A stretch of 64,000 bases of DNA from Thermomicrobium roseum DSM 5159 (lineage in GTDB: Bacteria > Chloroflexota > Chloroflexia > Thermomicrobiales > Thermomicrobiaceae), in contig NC_011961.1 of NCBI RefSeq assembly GCF_000021685.1, positions 620,001-684,000 on the forward strand, given 5' to 3'. A model generated the notes under the pieces. The model made no database searches, was not told the origin of the DNA, and saw nothing but the letters and a program-made list of their open reading frames with translations. A program made the translations under genes and the position numbers. This document shows positions 18,000-26,817 of this stretch, piece after piece. Numbering within the stretch: the stretch's first letter is position 1; each line of letters begins with the position of its first letter.

Positions 18000-18983
18000 T
18001 CATCCTGTTCCGCCCAGCGCGCGCCAGGTCGCGAGCACCGCGCTGACGTACCGGTGCGTCTCCGGGTACGGCGGGACCCCACCTGCCTGCTCGACTGCGC
18101 CCGGGCCTGCGTTGTACGCGGCCAGCGCAAGCGAGACATCGCCGCCGAACCGCTGCAAGAGCTGGCTGAAGTAGCGGGCGCCGCCGTCCAGGTTTTGCGT
18201 CGGGTCGAAGGGATCGCGCACGCCGAGTGCCGCCGCCGTCGTGTCCATCAGCTGCAGCAGTCCCTTCGCTCCCGCTGGCGAAACGGCCCGTGGATCGAAA
18301 CCGCTCTCGACCTTGACCATCGCCGCCAGCAGAGCAGGATCCAACCCGTACCGCTGCGCTGCCTGGAGGATCGCCCGACCATAGGGAAGAGCCGAGATCC
18401 GCTCGATCCCCTGTGCCGATCCTTTCGGCGCAGCACGCAGCAACGGCCCGGGGTCGACCGCACGCCCGTTCTGCCGGATCTCGTAGTGCAGGTGTGGCCC
18501 GGTCGAGAGACCGGTATTGCCGGACTTGCCGATCACCTGCCCCCGCTGCACCCGCTGCCCGGGCCGCACGTCAGCCGCACTGAGATGCCCGTACAGTGTC
18601 GTCACGCCGTTCCCGTGATCCACTTCGATCCGCAACCCATACCCGTCCGTGTTCCCGACGAAGCGCACGGTGCCGTCGCCCGTCGCGCACACTGGCGTCC
18701 CCTCGGGAACCGCGATATCGATCCCCGAATGGAACGTCTCACCCGGAAGCAGCGACCGCGGTCCGTAGGTCGAAGTCACCGTGCCGCTCACCGGCCAGGC
18801 ACCGCGCAACATCGCCAGTGGATCACTGTTTGCAGGCGGTGCAGCGGGGACGACGCCACGCTGAGCCAGGAGCGCCCAAAACTGACTGCTCGCTCCGGTC
18901 GAGCCACCCAGCTGCGGTGACCGGATACCGAAGCGGACCGGCATGCTCGCGATGATCTCGGGTGGAATCGTGAGACCCGCCAC
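18000..18983 (-). CDS. Bifunctional cell-wall hydrolase: M23 peptidase plus SLT transglycosylase
   Basis: A 327-residue protein joining two peptidoglycan hydrolases. Residues about 60-185 are a LytM/M23 metallopeptidase (zinc ligands H85 and D89 in HSGID, H164/H166 in PHLHYE). Residues about 205-320 are a lytic transglycosylase (catalytic E226 in KVESGFDP, GLLQLM, AYNAGPGAV). No signal peptide is obvious, so it may leave through the flagellar export apparatus. It lies between fliJ and flgB, where it can take the place of FlgJ in opening the wall for the rod. Both domains look catalytically intact. Confidence 0.92.
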   Translation of the reverse strand: MAGLTIPPEIIASMPVRFGIRSPQLGGSTGASSQFWALLAQRGVVPAAPPANSDPLAMLRGAWPVSGTVTSTYGPRSLLPGETFHSGIDIAVPEGTPVCATGDGTVRFVGNTDGYGLRIEVDHGNGVTTLYGHLSAADVRPGQRVQRGQVIGKSGNTGLSTGPHLHYEIRQNGRAVDPGPLLRAAPKGSAQGIERISALPYGRAILQAAQRYGLDPALLAAMVKVESGFDPRAVSPAGAKGLLQLMDTTAAALGVRDPFDPTQNLDGGARYFSQLLQRFGGDVSLALAAYNAGPGAVEQAGGVPPYPETHRYVSAVLATWRALGGTG

Positions 18984-19002
18984 AACCCGCTCCTCACGCG
19001 CT

Positions 19003-19470
19003 TCATTGGTCGGTCAGCAGGCGCCGGGCAGCGCGCACGGTCGCCAGTTCGTCCAGGAGCGCCGTTTCGGCGGCCTGCTCCCGACGCTGTGCTTCGCTCA
19101 GCCAACGCGCTCGTACCAGCTCCAGCTTCTTGGCCTCTCGCCGCTGTGCGATCAACGCGGCACGAGCCAGCTCCGCTCGGCGCTTGGCCTGCTCGAGCCG
19201 CGCTGCCTCCTCCGCGCGTCGCTGCTCGAGCCACGATTCGTACGTCTCCGCACCAGCCAGGACCTCAGCGTCCACCGAGCGGTTGGCCAGCTGCGCCAGC
19301 CCGGCCGCCAGCGAGCGCTGCGATGCCGCGAGCTGTGCCAGGACCGCCTCGCAAGTAGCCACCCACCGCTGCTGTTCCGCCAGCTGCCGCTGCGCCTCCT
19401 CCACCAGGCTCTGCCGGTGCTCGAGCAAGCGCTCCATTCGCTTGGCTCGTTGCCGCAGCAGTCGCACCAT
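19003..19470 (-). CDS. fliJ: Flagellar export chaperone FliJ-like coiled-coil protein
   Basis: A 155-residue, almost entirely helical protein rich in Arg, Gln, Glu and Ala with long heptad repeats, the expected size for FliJ. Sequence similarity in this family is weak; the call rests on its position just downstream of fliI and its coiled-coil form. It would act as the central stalk of the FliHI ATPase. Confidence 0.75.
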   Translation of the reverse strand: MVRLLRQRAKRMERLLEHRQSLVEEAQRQLAEQQRWVATCEAVLAQLAASQRSLAAGLAQLANRSVDAEVLAGAETYESWLEQRRAEEAARLEQAKRRAELARAALIAQRREAKKLELVRARWLSEAQRREQAAETALLDELATVRAARRLLTDQ

Positions 19471-19484
19471 GTACCCTCACCTCC

Positions 19485-20837
19485 TCAGCCTGCGCTCGTT
19501 GCCCTCGCGACCCGTTCACCCCGCAGCAGTCGCTCCAACCAAGCGACGGTCTCGGCAAAGGTCGCGCGCTCCTCCGGTTTCTGTTGCAGGAAGCGCCGGA
19601 TCTCCGGCATGAGACTGAGCGCTCGATCGACGGTTGGATTCGTTCCGTGGACATAGGCGCCGATATCGATCAAGTCCCGCGCGCTTTCGTAGGCCGCTAA
19701 GAGCTCGCGGACCTCGCTCGCCAGCGCTCGATGGTCCGGTGTGACCAGGCTCGGCATGAGCCGACTCACGCTGGCCAGGACATCGATCGCCGGATAGTGC
19801 CCACGATCGGCGAGGGTGCGTGCGAGCACGATGTGACCGTCCAGGATGCCTCGTACCGTATCGCTGATCGGCTCGTTGAGGTCGTCACCCTCGACCAGCA
19901 CGGTATAGAACGCCGTGATGCTGCCCTGCTCGGCATTGCCCGCCCGCTCCAGCAGTCGCGGCAACAGAGCGAAAACCGAGGGCGGGTACCCGCGCGTGGC
20001 CGGTGGCTCACCAGCAGCCAGCCCGACCTCCCGTTGCGCCATCGCCAGTCGCGTCACTGAATCCATCATCAGCACCACACTCATGCCGCGGTCGCGGAAG
20101 TATTCGGCGATGAGGGTGGCCGTCCATGCTGCCTTGATGCGCATCAAGGCCGGTTGGTCCGAGGTGGACACCACCACCACGGCCTGCTCCAGGCCGGCGG
20201 GGCCGAGGTCACGCTCGATGAACTCCTGGACCTCTCGTCCCCGTTCGCCGATCAGGGCGATCACCCGCACGTCGCACACCGCGTTGCGGCTGATCATGCC
20301 GAGGAGCGTGCTCTTCCCCACGCCTGAGCCGGCGAAGATTCCGAGGCGCTGACCGCGCCCGCACGTCAACAGCGCGTCGATCGTCCTGACGCCGGTCGGC
20401 AAGATGTCGCGGATCGGTGCCCGCTGCAAGGGGCTCGGTGGTGCGCCACCGATCCGCAGGCGCCGCCGACAGCGCAGCGGTCCCTTGCCGTCGATCGGTC
20501 GACCGAGCCCGTCGATCACTCGTCCCAGGAGTTCGGGCCCGACCGGCACGTGGAGCGCTTCGGGTGCTCGAACGACCCGGCTGCCATGTCGCACCCCGCG
20601 GAGTTCCGCCAGCGGAACCAGTATTAGGCGCTCGTCATGGAAACCGACGACTTCAGCCGCTAACCGTCCCTCTTCGGAGAGACTGGGAAAGATGTGGCAG
20701 AGGTCGCCGATCTGCAGATCCAGCCCGATCGCCTCCACCGTCAACCCGATGCCCCGGACGACCCGCCCCTCGCGCTGGATCGGCTGGAGGTCGCGTAAGC
20801 GGTCGCGGAAGCGGTCGAGTACTGTTTCAAGCGTCAT
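19485..20837 (-). CDS. fliI: Flagellum-specific export ATPase FliI
   Basis: A 450-residue F1-beta-like ATPase driving type III flagellar export. Walker A is GSGVGKST (170-177), with the GERGREVQEF motif and Walker B region VVLMMDSVTRLA. The ATG (MTLETV) has GGAGG upstream and lies 11 bp inside the end of fliH, so the two are coupled. Cys residues near Walker A and a full-length C-terminus show no damage. Confidence 0.95.
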   Translation of the reverse strand: MTLETVLDRFRDRLRDLQPIQREGRVVRGIGLTVEAIGLDLQIGDLCHIFPSLSEEGRLAAEVVGFHDERLILVPLAELRGVRHGSRVVRAPEALHVPVGPELLGRVIDGLGRPIDGKGPLRCRRRLRIGGAPPSPLQRAPIRDILPTGVRTIDALLTCGRGQRLGIFAGSGVGKSTLLGMISRNAVCDVRVIALIGERGREVQEFIERDLGPAGLEQAVVVVSTSDQPALMRIKAAWTATLIAEYFRDRGMSVVLMMDSVTRLAMAQREVGLAAGEPPATRGYPPSVFALLPRLLERAGNAEQGSITAFYTVLVEGDDLNEPISDTVRGILDGHIVLARTLADRGHYPAIDVLASVSRLMPSLVTPDHRALASEVRELLAAYESARDLIDIGAYVHGTNPTVDRALSLMPEIRRFLQQKPEERATFAETVAWLERLLRGERVARATSAG

Positions 20838-21522
20838 CGGCAACCTCCGAGAGGGCCCGTCGCACTGCCTCCAGCTGCGTCGAGATCCGCGCATCGACGA
20901 AGCCGACCGGTGTTCCTAGGACGCAGCTGCCCCGATCGACATGTTGGTCACCGACCACCTCGACCGGCGGGCGCCCGTTCCACGCCCGCGCCAACCAATC
21001 GCGCGCTCGCTCCACATCCTCCGGATGGACGATGAGGTGCGTCACTGGGGCGCTCGGCGCATGCTCGAGCGCCGCCTGCGCGAGCCGGCCCAGCAACTCC
21101 CCGTCACGCTCGACCTCGCGCCGGAGGACCGTCTCAGCGACGAGGACGCTCAGTTCCACCAGCAGGCGCGCCATGGCTTGCCGGATTTCTTCCTCCCGCA
21201 ACACCGCGCGCTCCACCAGTGCCCGGAACCGGGCGAGCAGCTCGCGCTGCTCCGCCGCGAGTTCTGCCTCCACCTGACGACGAGCCTCGACCAGTGCGGC
21301 CTCCCACAGCTGCTGCTGCAACGACTCGAGTTCGGCTTCCACCGCGGCCCGGATCGCTCGCGCTTCCTCCTCAGCCGCCGCCACGATCGCCGCCGCTCGC
21401 GCTTCCGCTTCCGCGAGGAGACGAACGGCCAACTCGCGGTCGTGCGGTGACGGCTGCGGGACGACCAGCGTATCGCCCGCAGTCGACGCTTCGCGACGCT
21501 TGACCACCCGAGCGCTAGCCAA
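20827..21522 (-). CDS. fliH: Flagellar export ATPase regulator FliH
   Basis: A 231-residue stator protein of the FliI ATPase. It has a long Ala/Glu/Arg-rich helix (about 28-115) and a C-terminal FliH/HrpE domain ending in a DARISTQLEAVRRAL region. It starts at a TTG: AGGAGG is seven bases upstream, and no ATG or GTG at a better place exists. The start overlaps the end of fliG by 8 bp. Confidence 0.88.
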   Translation of the reverse strand: MASARVVKRREASTAGDTLVVPQPSPHDRELAVRLLAEAEARAAAIVAAAEEEARAIRAAVEAELESLQQQLWEAALVEARRQVEAELAAEQRELLARFRALVERAVLREEEIRQAMARLLVELSVLVAETVLRREVERDGELLGRLAQAALEHAPSAPVTHLIVHPEDVERARDWLARAWNGRPPVEVVGDQHVDRGSCVLGTPVGFVDARISTQLEAVRRALSEVADDA

Positions 21523-22549
21523 GGATCGCCTCCTCGCCCCGCGAGATCACGATCTCTTCCGCCTCCTCCAGCCGCCGCACGATCGAGACGATCCGCTGCT
21601 GCGCCTCCTCGACCGCCCGGATGCGCACTGGCCCCAGATAGCTGATCTCCTCGCGCAACAGTTCGGCTGCCCGCTGCGACATGTTGCGGAAAATCTTCTC
21701 CTTGAGCTCGTCGCGCGCCGCCTTCAGGGCCAGTGCCAGATCGCGCATGTCCACCTCGCGCAGCACGCGTTGCAGCGAGCGATCGTCCAGGAGGATCAAA
21801 TCGTCGAACGTGAACATCAGCTTGCGAACCTCTTCGGCCAGCATCGGATCGACTTCGGTCAAGCGCTCCAGAATGTGTTTCTCGGTACTGCGATCGACCT
21901 TGCTCAGGATCGCGACCAGGTGCGCGACACCACCGACGGTCCGCGAATCCTGCGTGAGGAGGGAGGACATCCGCCGCCGCATGATCTCCTCCACCCGCTT
22001 GACGATCTCCGCGGGAGTACGATCGATCGTCGCGATGCGCCGCGCGACCTCAGCTTGCAAGTCCTCGTTGAGATGACTGATCACCGCGGCCGCCTGCACG
22101 GGCGGCAGGTGCGAGAGGATCAAGGCGATCGTCTGCGGATGCTCGTTCTGGAGGAACATCGCCATTTGGCGTGGATCCGACTTGCGCAGGAACTCGAATG
22201 GCGCCGGTGGATTCATCGTCACCACGCGATCGATCAGCGCGTTCGCCCGCTCTAGCCCCATCGCCCGGGCCAGCATCTCCCGCGCGTATTCGATCCCACC
22301 GACCGCCAGATACCGGTGGACGACAGCCATCTCGTGCGCCTCGTCGAGGACTTGACGGACCTCCTCCTCGCTCAGGCGTGGCATCGTTGCCACCTTCACG
22401 GTGATCGCCTCGATCTCGTGCTCCTGCAGGTGCTGCAGCACCTTGGCGGAGAAGTCGGGCCCCAACGCCATGAGCAGTGCTGCCGCCTTGGCTGCCCCCT
22501 TGAGTGGCTGCGCCTGGTTCGCTTGGCGGAGGGTCGGTTGCGCTGTCAT
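21515..22549 (-). CDS. fliG: Flagellar motor switch protein FliG
   Basis: A 344-residue C-ring protein. The N-terminal domain binds FliF. The middle has the hallmark EHPQTIALILSHL motif. The C-terminal torque domain carries the charged helix (VDMRDLALALKAARDELKEKI) that meets the stator. Full length and well conserved. It follows fliF by 7 bp. Confidence 0.96.
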   Translation of the reverse strand: MTAQPTLRQANQAQPLKGAAKAAALLMALGPDFSAKVLQHLQEHEIEAITVKVATMPRLSEEEVRQVLDEAHEMAVVHRYLAVGGIEYAREMLARAMGLERANALIDRVVTMNPPAPFEFLRKSDPRQMAMFLQNEHPQTIALILSHLPPVQAAAVISHLNEDLQAEVARRIATIDRTPAEIVKRVEEIMRRRMSSLLTQDSRTVGGVAHLVAILSKVDRSTEKHILERLTEVDPMLAEEVRKLMFTFDDLILLDDRSLQRVLREVDMRDLALALKAARDELKEKIFRNMSQRAAELLREEISYLGPVRIRAVEEAQQRIVSIVRRLEEAEEIVISRGEEAILG

Positions 22550-22556
22550 CGCCGTT

Positions 22557-24149
22557 TCACTCCTCGTTCAACCAGGCCCGGACCACGTGGGCGACCGTCG
22601 CCGGATCCTTCTTCGCCAACTCCTGCAATTCCCGCAGTGTCGGCGGAGGCCCACTCGGCGGTTTCAGCGCTGCCTCGGCCTGGCCGGGTAAGCCGGCCGC
22701 TCCACCACCTGCCACGGACGGCGCAGCCGCACCCGCTGCCGCACCCGGTAAGACCTGAGTCGCGACCTCGTAACGCGGGACCGGCGGCAACGCTGACCGC
22801 TGAGCGGCGAGGACCCGCCACGCGATCAGCAACGCGAGCAGCGGGATCAGGACGATCGCACCGAGCCGCGCCGCTTCCAGCAACCGATCCATCAAAGTCG
22901 GCTGCGCTGCGCTCTCCTCGGCCGTCGCTGTCGTGAACGGCACGACACTCACGGTCACCTGATCGCCCCGCTCCGGGACGATGCCGGCCGCAGCCGCCAC
23001 GAGGTCACGGACCTGCTCGGCCACCGCTGGATCGACCGCCGCGCTGTTCAGCACCACCGCCACCGACAGCCGCTGCACTTTGCCCGGTGCCTGGACGACG
23101 CGCTCGACCTGGCGCGACAGTTCATAGTTGACCGTGGTCTCGCGGAGTTCGCTTCGCTGCTGATTCTGCTGCGCCGCACCTTCCTGGTAACTCCCGACGT
23201 TGCTGTCGACTCCCGGTATGCCGATCGGGCCGCTGGCGGTCCCCTCGCTCGTCTGCACACGTTCCTGCTGGCTGCGCACCTGCGGTTGCGTCCCGTTGGG
23301 GCTGTAGATCTCGCTATCGACCTGACGCTGGTCCCAGTCGAAGCTCGCGCTGACCTGCACCGCAGCGTTGTTGTTTCCCACCACGCGCGCCACGACCGTC
23401 TGCAGCTGGGTCGCCATCGCGGTCTCGAAAGCACGCTGTGCTTTCAAGTGATCGCTCATGCCACCAGCAGCTGCGACTCCACCACCCGACCAGAGGGCGT
23501 TTCCGCTCTCGTCGACCACGGTCACATGCTCCGGCTGCAAGCCAGGGACCGAGGCTGAAACGAGATGCACCACCCCGCGCACTTGCTCGTCCGTCAGCCG
23601 GCTACCCGGCTTGAGCTGCAGCACCACTGCAGCCGTCGTCGGCTGTTGCTGGTCGCTGAAGAGCGACTCTTCCGGTATGACCAGATGGACACGCGCCGAC
23701 CGGACACCGTCCAGCTGGCTGATCGTCCGCGCCAGCTCGCCCTCGAGGGCCCGCTGGTAATTGACCCGCTGCTGGAAGTCGGTCACACCGAACGAGGAAC
23801 GATCGAACAGTTCGAAGCCGAGCGTTCCGCTCTTCGGTAACCCCTGTGCTGCCAGAGCGAGGCGAAGCTTGGCGACTTGCTCCACTGGAACGCTGATCGT
23901 CGTCCCGTCGTTGCTCAGTTTGTACGGCACCCCCTGTTGACGGAGCTGGTCGATGATCGCAGCAGCATCATCGGCCGAAAGGCCGGTAAAGAGCGGCGCA
24001 TACTGTTGCGGCGGCTGGAGGAGCAGGAGAAGCGCCACCGTGAAGAGCGCCGCGAGACCAACGGCGACGATCGCCACTCGCCGGTTCTGGCTCAGACCGT
24101 CCCATCGCTCCCTGACACTCTCCCAATATGGGGCGAATCGCCGCAGCAT
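22557..24149 (-). CDS. fliF: Flagellar MS-ring protein FliF
   Basis: A 530-residue basal-body base. Two transmembrane helices (about residues 27-46 and 428-448) flank a large extracytoplasmic part with the YscJ/FliF ring-building domain (YAPLFTGLSADDAAAI, GLPKSGTLGFELFD, FQQRVNYQRALEGELARTI). The C-terminal tail (LQELAKKDPATVAHVVRAWL) is the FliG-binding segment. Confidence 0.96.
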   Translation of the reverse strand: MLRRFAPYWESVRERWDGLSQNRRVAIVAVGLAALFTVALLLLLQPPQQYAPLFTGLSADDAAAIIDQLRQQGVPYKLSNDGTTISVPVEQVAKLRLALAAQGLPKSGTLGFELFDRSSFGVTDFQQRVNYQRALEGELARTISQLDGVRSARVHLVIPEESLFSDQQQPTTAAVVLQLKPGSRLTDEQVRGVVHLVSASVPGLQPEHVTVVDESGNALWSGGGVAAAGGMSDHLKAQRAFETAMATQLQTVVARVVGNNNAAVQVSASFDWDQRQVDSEIYSPNGTQPQVRSQQERVQTSEGTASGPIGIPGVDSNVGSYQEGAAQQNQQRSELRETTVNYELSRQVERVVQAPGKVQRLSVAVVLNSAAVDPAVAEQVRDLVAAAAGIVPERGDQVTVSVVPFTTATAEESAAQPTLMDRLLEAARLGAIVLIPLLALLIAWRVLAAQRSALPPVPRYEVATQVLPGAAAGAAAPSVAGGGAAGLPGQAEAALKPPSGPPPTLRELQELAKKDPATVAHVVRAWLNEE

Positions 24150-24175
24150 CGTCCTCGCCTGTACCCTTCGATTCG

Positions 24176-24475
24176 TCAGATCGGCATCGACATCACTTCA
24201 CGATAGGCTTCCAGTGCCCGGTTGCGGATCTGCAGCGCAGCCTGCAATCCGATCGACGCTGTCTCCAGGGCGAGCATGACCTCGTGGAGATCCACGTCTT
24301 CCCCAGCTGCCAATGCGAGTGCCAGCCGATCCGCTTCGTTGATCTGCTGATTCAAGGAGCCGAGTGCACGCTCGAGAACCGCCCCGAACGACGGGCCAGC
24401 TGCTGGCTTGGGCGCAGCCGCCGTCCCGACCGGCGCGATCTCAGCGGAGATCGGTGGAATCGGCGCGATGCTCAC
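24176..24475 (-). CDS. fliE: Flagellar hook-basal body protein FliE
   Basis: A 99-residue adapter between the MS ring and the proximal rod. The C-terminal signature is clear (DLHEVMLALETASIGLQAALQIRNRALEAYREVMSM). The size is normal for the family and the position between flgC and fliF is the classical one. Confidence 0.94.
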   Translation of the reverse strand: MSIAPIPPISAEIAPVGTAAAPKPAAGPSFGAVLERALGSLNQQINEADRLALALAAGEDVDLHEVMLALETASIGLQAALQIRNRALEAYREVMSMPI

Positions 24476-24505
24476 GTCGGCCTCCCTCCCTTACCGCCGA
24501 CCGGC

Positions 24506-24961
24506 TCAGGCACGCCCGATGCTCAAGGCACGCATCGCCATCGTCTTCAAGGCATCGAGAACTGTGACGTTGGCCTCGTAGGCTCGCGTGGCTGCCATGA
24601 GATTAGTCATCTCGCTCACCACATCGATATCCGGATACCGCACGATCCCATTGGCGTCCGCATCGGGATGAGTCGGGTCGTAGACTTCCCGCACCGCCCG
24701 GCGATCGACGACGATCCCAGCCACTTGCACCCCGCGCCCAGCGCTCGGGGTCGTTTCGACCAGTCCCGTCCGCGTTTGCACGAGCCGAGCGAACGGGCTG
24801 GGCTGCTCGGTCGCGAAAACGACTTGCCGACGCAGATACGGCCCGCCTTGCGGCGTCCGCGTCGTATCGACGTTGGCCAGGTTCGACGCCGTGACGTCCA
24901 TCCGCACGCGTTGCGCGGTGAGCGCCGAGAGACTGACGCGCATCGTCTCGAGGATTCCCAT
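24506..24961 (-). CDS. flgC: Flagellar basal-body rod protein FlgC
   Basis: A 151-residue proximal rod subunit. It has the N-terminal block MDVTASNLANVDTTRTPQGGPYLR, a central PDADANGIVRYPDIDVVSEM segment and the C-terminal AYEANVTVLDALKTM helix. The ATG (MGILETM) has AGGG upstream. It is the first flagellar gene of the cluster, so the operon promoter should lie in or before 24962-25323; none was recognised with confidence. Confidence 0.94.
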   Translation of the reverse strand: MGILETMRVSLSALTAQRVRMDVTASNLANVDTTRTPQGGPYLRRQVVFATEQPSPFARLVQTRTGLVETTPSAGRGVQVAGIVVDRRAVREVYDPTHPDADANGIVRYPDIDVVSEMTNLMAATRAYEANVTVLDALKTMAMRALSIGRA

Positions 24962-25323
24962 CGCCGCCCTTCCCTCTCGTCTCGAACAGCGCTCTCGCAT
25001 GACCAACACTACGCAGGGGCGCCCCACCTGCCGATACCCTGTCGGTCGGAAGCTCTGTCGGGACAGAAGTCCAGGAGATCCTGGTACTCGCTGGGGGATT
25101 CGAACGTGCGGTCATCCCGAAGCAATAGCCAGAACGCTCCGCACACCGCCACCACACGCGAGGGCGCCGAGCGGCCTGAGTCCGCTCGCCGGCCGACGCC
25201 TGCGGGGAAGAGGGCATCGCCAGGTTATCGCAGCTCGCCGGTCCGCATCACCGATCGGCCCGGCATGCTGGCATGCCGAGCCGATCCAACGGTGCACGAG
25301 CTGATTCGACGATCGATCCGGAA

Positions 25324-25629
25324 TCAGGTGGACGATTGGTCGATCAGGTAGATCCGGACACCCTGATGGATGAGGTAATTGAGCAAGCGCAGCCGCGTTT
25401 CCAGTCCGATCCTCCCCAACGGAGGAATCAAGGGGACACCATGGAGTGCTGCCTTGGCCACGATCCACTCGCGGAACTGGCGATCACTCATCTCCGCGAC
25501 GGTCAGGTTTTCGTTGCCCGACCCGTCCTCCCGCGGGACCAGCACGTAGACGCGCCGCAAATCCTCGAGCGTGAGGTCCGGTTGTGGGGGCCGGTCGTAC
25601 CGTCCATAGGGAAAACGTCCGATGTACAT
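25324..25629 (-). CDS. Hypothetical protein, 101 aa
   Basis: Not recognised. A soluble, Arg/Leu-rich protein beginning MYIGRFPYGRYDRPP. It has a GAGGAGG ribosome site nine bases before the ATG and protein-like codon use (GC-rich third positions). Residues 55-100 look like two amphipathic helices. It follows the small membrane protein gene by about 20 bp and lies about 360 bp upstream of flgC on the same strand. It could be the head of the flagellar transcript, but there is no functional evidence. Confidence 0.6.
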   Translation of the reverse strand: MYIGRFPYGRYDRPPQPDLTLEDLRRVYVLVPREDGSGNENLTVAEMSDRQFREWIVAKAALHGVPLIPPLGRIGLETRLRLLNYLIHQGVRIYLIDQSST

Positions 25630-25648
25630 CCTGGGTACCTCCTCACCT

Positions 25649-25942
25649 CTACTGCGCCGTCACGGTCGCCGCGGGTTCCGCAAAACGCCGAACACCGCGC
25701 CACACCCGGGGGAAATCTGCCATGCCCACGCTGAACGCAGTCGAACTGCCCGCGAGCAGCCACAGGTTCCCTCCATCAGGCCAGCACCAGACGAGCGGAT
25801 CGTCACGGACCACCGGTGATCCGACCGGCGCTAGGACCAGCACTTCGCCCCGCGAGAGCCACGGCGCACGCACCAGTCCTGCTGTGACCATACGGCCGCC
25901 GAACAGGATCGAAAGCATCGAACAGACGAGTCCGATCACCAT
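25649..25942 (-). CDS. Small membrane-associated hypothetical protein
   Basis: Not recognised. From the chosen ATG (MVIGLVCSML) there is one N-terminal hydrophobic helix, then a beta-rich part with LSRGEVLVLAPVGSPVV and WCWPDGGNLWLLAG. The reading frame is open back to a TTG at 26149 (166 residues) with no clear ribosome site, so the start is uncertain. It is upstream of, and on the same strand as, the 101-aa gene and the flagellar cluster. Confidence 0.4.
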   Translation of the reverse strand: MVIGLVCSMLSILFGGRMVTAGLVRAPWLSRGEVLVLAPVGSPVVRDDPLVWCWPDGGNLWLLAGSSTAFSVGMADFPRVWRGVRRFAEPAATVTAQ

Positions 25943-26181
25943 AAACCCAGCGTACCATGAAGGGCTCCACCCACCGCCAGCACGGCGTCGCAACGCACCA
26001 TGCGATCGGTGAGGATCATCGGGCGCGCTGCGCGCAACGAGCGACCTCGCCCGCTCGACCGCCTTCCCTGGCTCATCGTCCCGGACCAGCCGCCAGACGA
26101 TCTGTCCGACCAGGAGGCTCCCAGCACGACCGAGTAATGGTATCGCCAACCGGATCGCTACCAGCGTCGCCGAACGCGACC

Positions 26182-26226
26182 CGCTGGGCGATCACCTCCA
26201 GCCGGATCCGGTACGATCGCCCAGCG
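26182..26226. repeat. 12-bp inverted repeat enclosing a 10-bp palindrome
   Basis: The arms CGCTGGGCGATC (26182-26193) and its exact complement (26215-26226) enclose 21 bases. These contain the palindrome CCGGATCCGG, so the element can form a nested cruciform or two alternative stems. It is in a region without genes. Its role is unknown; there is no T-tract, so a simple terminator is unlikely. Confidence 0.5.
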
Positions 26227-26360
26227 TCGCGGGGAGGGGGACGAACGATGCACCGCGAGACTGCTCACCGGTGCTTCGTCGCCTCTCGAGCTCGGATCGA
26301 TGACGATGATGCTCCCGGGCCACAATGCGTCGGAGCCGATCGTTTCGCGCCGTTGCGCGG

Positions 26361-26389
26361 CGCCATACGCCACTCCGCCCAGTATGGCG
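26361..26389. repeat. 8-bp inverted repeat CGCCATAC/GTATGGCG
   Basis: Perfect 8-bp arms (26361-26368, 26382-26389) with a 13-base loop in the same gene-poor stretch. Possible operator or small hairpin. Confidence 0.35.
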
Positions 26390-26817
26390 TGATCCGTTCG
26401 CATCAGCGCAGACGACTGCGTCGCCGGACGATCGACTCTCCCTGCTCCGACGCATCGGTACCCGAACTGAGCTACAGGCGACCTGAGGAGCGACCACGGA
26501 CCGCCACCGCCTTACCGCGCCGAGTGTCCCCCCACGAACGGTTTGGCCCGCTACCGGTCGGTGAGCGTCGCGCTTGCGGTCTGCCACAGTACCGCGTGCC
26601 GAGGGTATCCAGCGGCGTTCTGTACCCTGCGAGACACCTATCCGGCATCTCCAGGGGAAATGGCTGGCTTAGAGCGAGACGGCTCTCCCGGTCACTCCAA
26701 TAGTGCGGCGCCTCGCGGGTCCCCGGAGCACGCGCCTCGCTGACCAACTCCGGCGTAGTAGCGAGCACGCACGCGAGTGGTACGATCAGGCGGGCGAACG
26801 AGCGGAAGGAGAAGGCG

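Larger units (their letters stand above)
25943..26817. other. Gene-poor region with inverted repeats
   Basis: About 870 bp with no convincing gene; the frames are Arg-rich, lack ribosome sites and contradict each other. Two hairpin-forming repeats lie inside (26182-26226 and 26361-26389). It separates the minus-strand flagellar side from the plus-strand M20 hydrolase operon, so it should contain promoters for both. Confidence 0.4.
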
